Below, piece after piece: positions 6,785 through 10,305 of a DNA stretch of 10,305 bases. The notes under the pieces were generated by a model. The model ran no database searches. It was not told the DNA's origin and was given only the letters and a program-made list of their open reading frames with translations. Origin of the DNA: JAJYTI01 sp035302145 (GTDB lineage Bacteria; Bacteroidota; Bacteroidia; Flavobacteriales; Flavobacteriaceae); NCBI GenBank assembly GCA_035302145.1, contig DATGSX010000117.1:1-10305 (forward strand), read 5' to 3'. The position numbers and the translations under genes were made by a program. Position 1 is the first letter of the stretch; each line of letters opens with the position of its first letter.

Positions 6785-7207
6785 TTATCTTTTGTTCAAT
6801 GCAATAGTAGATAGCTTTACTTGCGAAATGAGCTCTCCTTTTTCATTAGTAACTGGAATGTCAAACAATTGTAGAGTTCTTCCTTTATGCAACATGGTAG
6901 CTGTTGCATAAACATAACCTTCACTAATTCCTTTTACATGATTGGCAGCAATATCTATTCCACGAACTTGAACATCCTTATTTCCTAAAAATAAAAATGC
7001 TGCAAAACTCCCTACTGTTTCTGCTAAAGCTACGGTTGCTCCACCGTGCAACACACCGTCAGGCTGATGAACTCTAGGTCCAACCGGCATGCGCGCCACT
7101 ATTTTATCATCTTTAATCTCAATAAACTCTATTTCTAGAGTTTCCATTAAAGTTCCTTTATTACGAGCATTCACTTTATCTAACAGCTCTTGTTCCGTGT
7201 ACTCCAT
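6785..7207 (-). CDS. menI: Hotdog-fold thioesterase, probable DHNA-CoA hydrolase
   Basis: The 140-residue protein is a PaaI/YdiI-type hotdog thioesterase, close in length to E. coli YdiI (MenI), which releases 1,4-dihydroxy-2-naphthoate from its CoA ester. The active-site segment HQPDGVLHGGATVALAETVG (47-66) contains Q48, H54, G55 and E63, the same positions as the catalytic residues I recall for YdiI. E63 would be the catalytic base. The gene heads the menI-menF-menD-cvfB run and ends 3 bases before menF. This context turns a generic PaaI-like annotation into a likely MenI. A minus-strand TATTTTTA (7240-7233, one mismatch to TAnnTTTG) lies 26 bases upstream and may be its -7 element. The substrate is inferred from the active site and neighbours and has not been demonstrated. 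Confidence 0.87.
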   Translation of the reverse strand: MEYTEQELLDKVNARNKGTLMETLEIEFIEIKDDKIVARMPVGPRVHQPDGVLHGGATVALAETVGSFAAFLFLGNKDVQVRGIDIAANHVKGISEGYVYATATMLHKGRTLQLFDIPVTNEKGELISQVKLSTIALNKR

Positions 7208-7217
7208 ATTTTAGTTC

Positions 7218-7225
7218 TATTTTTG
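7218..7225 (+). promoter_or_regulatory. Candidate promoter -7 element for the alpha/beta-hydrolase
   Basis: TATTTTTG matches TAnnTTTG exactly and lies 31 bases before the ATG at 7256. The nearest upstream TTG (7190-7192) is 25 bases away, somewhat too far for a -33 element. The possible menI -7 element on the other strand (7233-7240) is close enough that the two start sites would overlap. Confidence 0.5.
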
Positions 7226-7255
7226 TAATCTGTAAAAATACAAAATGTAGTTCGT

Positions 7256-7900
7256 ATGTCTTTAGAAAAAACAGCTTCTTACCAAGCAAAAAGTACGTAT
7301 AAGACTTTGAATAGTCTTACAGATAAAACACAAAATATCTGGATTGTGTTTCATGGAATGGGATACCTCAGCCGATATTTTATTAGATATTTTAGAATAC
7401 TAGACCCTGAAACTAATTATATTATTGCACCACAAGCCCCCTCCAAATACTATCAAGACAGAACATTTAAGCATGTAGGCGCTTCTTGGTTAACAAGAGA
7501 AAACACTGAGTTAGAAACAGATAATGTTTTAACCTACGTACAAACTGTTTGGAATCAGGAAATAAAAAAACCTTCTGCCTATAGAGTTTTTGTATTAGGG
7601 TATTCTCAAGGTGTTTCTATAGCCACTCGCTGGGTTGCAAGGCATAAAATAGACTGCCAACATCTAATCCTACATTCTGGCGGTATTCCAGAAGAGTTAA
7701 AACGCAAGGATTTTGAGCATTTAAGCAAAGACTGTAAAGTTTTATACTTATATGGTAATAAAGATCCGTATATCACCGAAGCGCGAAAGACCGAAGAGCA
7801 GATTAAAGGCGATAAATTATTCCATGATATTAAAATTGAAGTCTTCGATGGAAAGCACGAAGTCTATCCAGAAATATTTCCTCGCTTAACAGAACAATAA
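7256..7900 (+). CDS. Alpha/beta-hydrolase, carboxylesterase/phospholipase family
   Basis: The 214-residue protein has a complete serine hydrolase triad. The nucleophile elbow GYSQG (115-119) gives S117, GNKDPY gives D170, and GKHEV gives H201. FHGMG (32-36) is the likely oxyanion loop, and IIAPQAPSKYY (56-66) matches the short carboxylesterase/phospholipase (Abhydrolase_2, YpfH-like) pattern. No signal peptide is visible, so it should be cytoplasmic and act on small esters or thioesters; the substrate is unknown. It is divergent from the men operon across 48 bases. MenH (SHCHC synthase) is also a small alpha/beta-hydrolase and is not seen elsewhere here, so a MenH role can be proposed, but the motifs fit carboxylesterases better. 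The gene ends before a strong shared terminator. The start is supported by the -7 element 31 bases upstream. Confidence 0.85.
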   Translation: MSLEKTASYQAKSTYKTLNSLTDKTQNIWIVFHGMGYLSRYFIRYFRILDPETNYIIAPQAPSKYYQDRTFKHVGASWLTRENTELETDNVLTYVQTVWNQEIKKPSAYRVFVLGYSQGVSIATRWVARHKIDCQHLILHSGGIPEELKRKDFEHLSKDCKVLYLYGNKDPYITEARKTEEQIKGDKLFHDIKIEVFDGKHEVYPEIFPRLTEQ

Positions 7901-7917
7901 TTTTAAGCCTATACCGA

Positions 7918-7957
7918 AAAACAAAAGCTGCTTGAAAATCCAAGCAGCTTTTGTTTT
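7918..7957. terminator. Bidirectional intrinsic terminator
   Basis: Bases 7918-7934 pair perfectly with 7941-7957 (17 bp, core CAAAAGCTGCTTG/CAAGCAGCTTTTG) around the 6-base loop AAAATC. The A-rich and T-rich ends provide U-runs for both directions. It sits between the convergent hydrolase and alpha-oxoamine synthase genes and resembles the terminator at 377-429. Confidence 0.92.
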
Positions 7958-7981
7958 ATATAACTATAATAAGGAAGCTTA

Positions 7982-9262
7982 TTACTTTTGAGCTTCTTGT
8001 TCCTCTTCTTTCATTGCTTCAACAATAGAGGCTGACATTTTCTTATACGTCCCATCTTCTAGTTTAGTACGGATAGCACTAAATGCATCTAATGTAACTT
8101 GAATATCATCCTCGGTATGGTTTGCTGTTGGGATTAACCTCAGTAAGATTAAACCTCTTGGAATAACTGGATATACAACTATCGAACAGAACACTCCATG
8201 ATTTTCACGCAAATCCTTTACAAGCACCATCGCTTCTGGAATACTACCTTTTAGGTATACTGGCGTAACACAGCTTTGTGTTGTACCTAAATCAAATCCT
8301 CTTTCACGAAGTCCAGATTGTAGCATATTGGTATTTTCCCAAAGCTTATCCTTAAGCTCAGGCATTGTACGCAACATATCTAAACGCTTCAACGCACCTA
8401 CTACTAATTGCATTTGCAGAGATTTCGCGAACATTTGCGAACGTAAGTTATATTTCAAGTAGTCGATAATCTCTTGGTCTGCAGCGATAAACGCACCTGT
8501 ACTCGCCATAGCTTTTGCAAAAGTTGCGAAGTATACATCAATACCGTCTTGCACGCCTTGCTCTTCACCAGTTCCAGCACCTGTTTTACCTAACACTCCA
8601 AAACCATGTGCGTCGTCAACAAAGAATCTAAAGTTGTACTTTTCTTTAAGAGCTACAATTTCTTTAAGCCTTCCTTGTTCTCCACGCATACCGAACACAC
8701 CTTCAGAAATCAATAAGATTCCACCTCCGGTTTTCTCAGCAATTCTCGTTGCACGCTGTAAGTTTTTCTCAATGCTTTCTAAATCATTATGCTTATAGGT
8801 AAAACGTTGTCCCATGTGTAGTCTCACACCATCAATAATACATGCATGTGCATCTACATCATAAACAATAACATCATCTTTACTAACTAATGCATCAATG
8901 GTGGAAACCATTCCCTGATATCCAAAATTAAGAACGTATGCGGCTTCTTTATTAACAAATGCAGCAAGTTCTTGTTGCAGCTTCTCGTGCATATCGGTGT
9001 GGCCACTCATCATTCTTGCACCCATCGGGTATGCCGAACCATATTTTGCACCAGCTTCCGCATCAATTTTACGGACTTCTGGATGATCAGCTAAACCCAA
9101 GTAGTCATTCACACTCCAGGTTACCACTTCTTTCCCTTCGAAAGTCATCCTATTAGAAATAGGTCCTTCTAATTTTGGGAAAACAAAATAACCTTCTGCT
9201 TGGGAAGACCATCTTCCTAAAGGTCCCTTATCTTCATAAAATTTATCAAATAAATCTCTCAT
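7982..9262 (-). CDS. PLP-dependent alpha-oxoamine synthase family enzyme (lipid-base synthase candidate)
   Basis: The 426-residue protein belongs to the fold-type I PLP enzymes related to 2-amino-3-ketobutyrate CoA ligase, 8-amino-7-oxononanoate synthase and serine palmitoyltransferase. These condense an amino acid with an acyl thioester and lose CO2. NDYLGLADHPEV is at 52-63. H139 in YDVDAHACIIDG should stack on PLP. D216 and H219 lie in VDDAHGFGVLG, and the Schiff-base lysine is K250 in ATFAKAMASTGAF. The glycine-rich substrate loop reads GSAYPMGARMMSG (75-87), where classic members have GSGGSR-like sequence. The C-terminus ends in a charged tail (EAMKEEEQEAQK). In Bacteroidota such enzymes make sphingolipid or sulfonolipid bases, so serine palmitoyltransferase or cysteate acyltransferase are candidates, but the substrate cannot be read from sequence. 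It has its own -7 element and lies downstream of a cysteine desulfurase. Confidence 0.88.
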   Translation of the reverse strand: MRDLFDKFYEDKGPLGRWSSQAEGYFVFPKLEGPISNRMTFEGKEVVTWSVNDYLGLADHPEVRKIDAEAGAKYGSAYPMGARMMSGHTDMHEKLQQELAAFVNKEAAYVLNFGYQGMVSTIDALVSKDDVIVYDVDAHACIIDGVRLHMGQRFTYKHNDLESIEKNLQRATRIAEKTGGGILLISEGVFGMRGEQGRLKEIVALKEKYNFRFFVDDAHGFGVLGKTGAGTGEEQGVQDGIDVYFATFAKAMASTGAFIAADQEIIDYLKYNLRSQMFAKSLQMQLVVGALKRLDMLRTMPELKDKLWENTNMLQSGLRERGFDLGTTQSCVTPVYLKGSIPEAMVLVKDLRENHGVFCSIVVYPVIPRGLILLRLIPTANHTEDDIQVTLDAFSAIRTKLEDGTYKKMSASIVEAMKEEEQEAQK

Positions 9263-9295
9263 ATAACTATATTTTCAAGGGTTATAAAATGAAGG

Positions 9296-9303
9296 CAAAA
9301 ATA
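9296..9303 (-). promoter_or_regulatory. Candidate promoter -7 element for the alpha-oxoamine synthase gene
   Basis: The minus strand reads TATTTTTG, identical to the rpsF element, 33 bases before the ATG at 9262. A TTG on the minus strand (9318-9320) lies 14 bases upstream, closer than the usual -33 spacing. The 119-base gap to the desulfurase holds this element and nothing else I can support. Confidence 0.55.
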
Positions 9304-9381
9304 CGTATTAATATTACCAATTACCACTTTACACCCTATGTTTGATGATAATCATGTGGAAATACATCAATACTCCAATGA

Positions 9382-10305
9382 TTATACTTTTTGTTTTACA
9401 TCGTTAACAGCGTATTCTTTTAATATAGCCACTGCATAATCCACCTCTTCCTTTGTATTAAAAGTAGAGAATGAAAATCGCAAGGCCGATTTTTCTCCTG
9501 CTTCTTCACCTAACAATTCATGAAGTACATGTGATCCTGTATTGCTTCCACTTTGGCAAGCACTTCCTTGCGAACAAGCTATTCCTTTTAAATCTAATTG
9601 AAATAACAATAACAGAGCTCTCTTTTTATCTATAGGAAGACTAAAATTCACCAGAGTGTACGTGCTGTTATCCTTATCTGCGCAAGCGCCATTAAACGTT
9701 ACACCAGGAACTGCCTTCTTAAGTTCTGCTATAAAATAATCTTTTATATTTTGAATATATGCGCTTGATGTCTCCAGGTTATCATAAGCTAAATTCATGG
9801 CACAATGCATTCCTGCAATAGCATATACCGGTTCGGTTCCTGCACGCATGCCTCGCTCCTGTCCTCCACCATGTATAAGTGGTTCCATTCCTGATCCTTT
9901 ACGAATATACGCAAAGCCTACACCCTTTGGTCCGTGAAACTTATGTGCTGCTGCTGTAGCAAAATCAATTTTATTTTGAGAAAAATCAAGAGGGAAGTGA
10001 CCGATAGACTGAACAGTATCGCTATGGAAAAAAGCATCGTATTTCTCACATAAATCTCCAACTGCATCAATATCTAAAAGTGTACCCACTTCATTATTAA
10101 CATGCATGAGACTCACGAGAGTTTTCTCGTTCGAGTTTTTTAACAACTCTTCTAGGTGTTCAAGGTTTACAAATCCTTTCTCATCGACTTGCACAAATTC
10201 GATCTTTGTTCCGAATTCACTTTCAAGTGCTTCTAAACTATGTAAAACCGCATGATGCTCTATTCTACTAGAAATAATCCTCTTTACCTCCAAGCCCTGC
10301 ACACA
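9382..10305 (-). CDS. Cysteine desulfurase, IscS/NifS type (N-terminus outside window)
   Basis: This PLP enzyme takes sulfur from cysteine and passes it on as a persulfide for Fe-S clusters or thiolated molecules. The frame is open to the window edge and about 70-80 N-terminal residues are missing. The GTG at 10302 lies inside the conserved region and is not the start. Counting from that GTG, RIEHHAVL (13-20) holds the PLP-stacking histidine. HVNNEVGTLLDI (67-78) and HSDTVQSIGHFPLD (93-106) hold the Asn, Asp and Gln cofactor contacts. K121 in AAAHKFHGPKG is the Schiff-base lysine. C249 in CSQGSACQSGS is the persulfide cysteine, encoded at 9556-9558. All visible catalytic residues are present. 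I leave the symbol blank because iscS, nifS and sufS-like naming needs the full gene and its neighbours. Confidence 0.95.
   Translation of the reverse strand, partial: CVQGLEVKRIISSRIEHHAVLHSLEALESEFGTKIEFVQVDEKGFVNLEHLEELLKNSNEKTLVSLMHVNNEVGTLLDIDAVGDLCEKYDAFFHSDTVQSIGHFPLDFSQNKIDFATAAAHKFHGPKGVGFAYIRKGSGMEPLIHGGGQERGMRAGTEPVYAIAGMHCAMNLAYDNLETSSAYIQNIKDYFIAELKKAVPGVTFNGACADKDNSTYTLVNFSLPIDKKRALLLLFQLDLKGIACSQGSACQSGSNTGSHVLHELLGEEAGEKSALRFSFSTFNTKEEVDYAVAILKEYAVNDVKQKV

Noticed and set aside
9338..9356. Small palindrome ATGAT-A-ATCAT in the gap before the desulfurase stop
   Set aside because: Five-base arms in AT-rich DNA with a one-base spacer are not convincing as an operator or terminator.
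9338..9439. 33-codon plus-strand frame starting MFDDNHVEIHQ
   Set aside because: It is very short, mostly antisense to the desulfurase 3' end, and has no promoter or motif.
1..10305. CRISPR array, insertion sequence, tRNA/rRNA, phage or defence genes
   Set aside because: I saw no spaced direct repeats, transposase, terminal inverted repeats, cloverleaf or phage-like proteins anywhere in the window.

Overview
The window looks like chromosomal DNA of a member of the Bacteroidota, most likely a Flavobacteriaceae relative. Three things support this. The DNA is AT-rich. No gene start examined has a Shine-Dalgarno sequence. Several starts are preceded by the Bacteroidota -7 promoter element TAnnTTTG. 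The protein families fit as well: a compact rpsF-rpsR-rplI operon, a menaquinone cluster, and an alpha-oxoamine synthase of the type found beside flavobacterial lipid genes. The assignment rests on remembered family features, not on a database search.

Layout. Positions 1-351 (+) hold the C-terminal end of a GNAT-like acyltransferase. A 20-bp bidirectional terminator (377-429) separates it from the convergent ribosomal protein operon rpsF-rpsR-rplI (1552 down to 445, minus strand). That operon has a -7 element at 1603-1610 and a hairpin at the very start of its predicted mRNA. Positions 1680-2519 (-) encode MenB. Divergent from it is a small predicted secreted protein of unknown function (2654-3163, +), which converges with a CvfB/YitL-type S1 RNA-binding protein (3171-4001, -).

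The CvfB-like gene is the last of a tight minus-strand run: menI-like thioesterase (7207-6785), isochorismate synthase (6781-5720), menD (5705-4032), cvfB (4001-3171). An alpha/beta-hydrolase (7256-7900, +) is divergent from this run. It is separated by a 17-bp bidirectional terminator (7918-7957) from an alpha-oxoamine synthase family enzyme (7982-9262, -). The window ends inside a cysteine desulfurase (9382-10305, -) that lacks its N-terminus.

How the genes fit together. Isochorismate synthase, MenD, MenB and the YdiI-like thioesterase cover four steps of the classical (o-succinylbenzoate) menaquinone route: chorismate to isochorismate, isochorismate to SEPHCHC, OSB-CoA to DHNA-CoA, and DHNA-CoA to DHNA. 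MenH, MenC, MenE and MenA are not identified here, although the divergent hydrolase is a weak candidate for the MenH step. The ribosomal genes encode bS6 and bS18, two of the proteins reported to hide the anti-Shine-Dalgarno tail in flavobacterial ribosomes, which agrees with the missing Shine-Dalgarno sequences.

Most of the window is well-understood core metabolism. The parts least explained are the secreted protein with a CxH...CxxC motif inserted between cvfB and menB, the rpsF leader hairpin, and the substrate of the alpha-oxoamine synthase. I see no CRISPR array, insertion sequence, tRNA, rRNA or prophage gene, and no new defence or mobile system.
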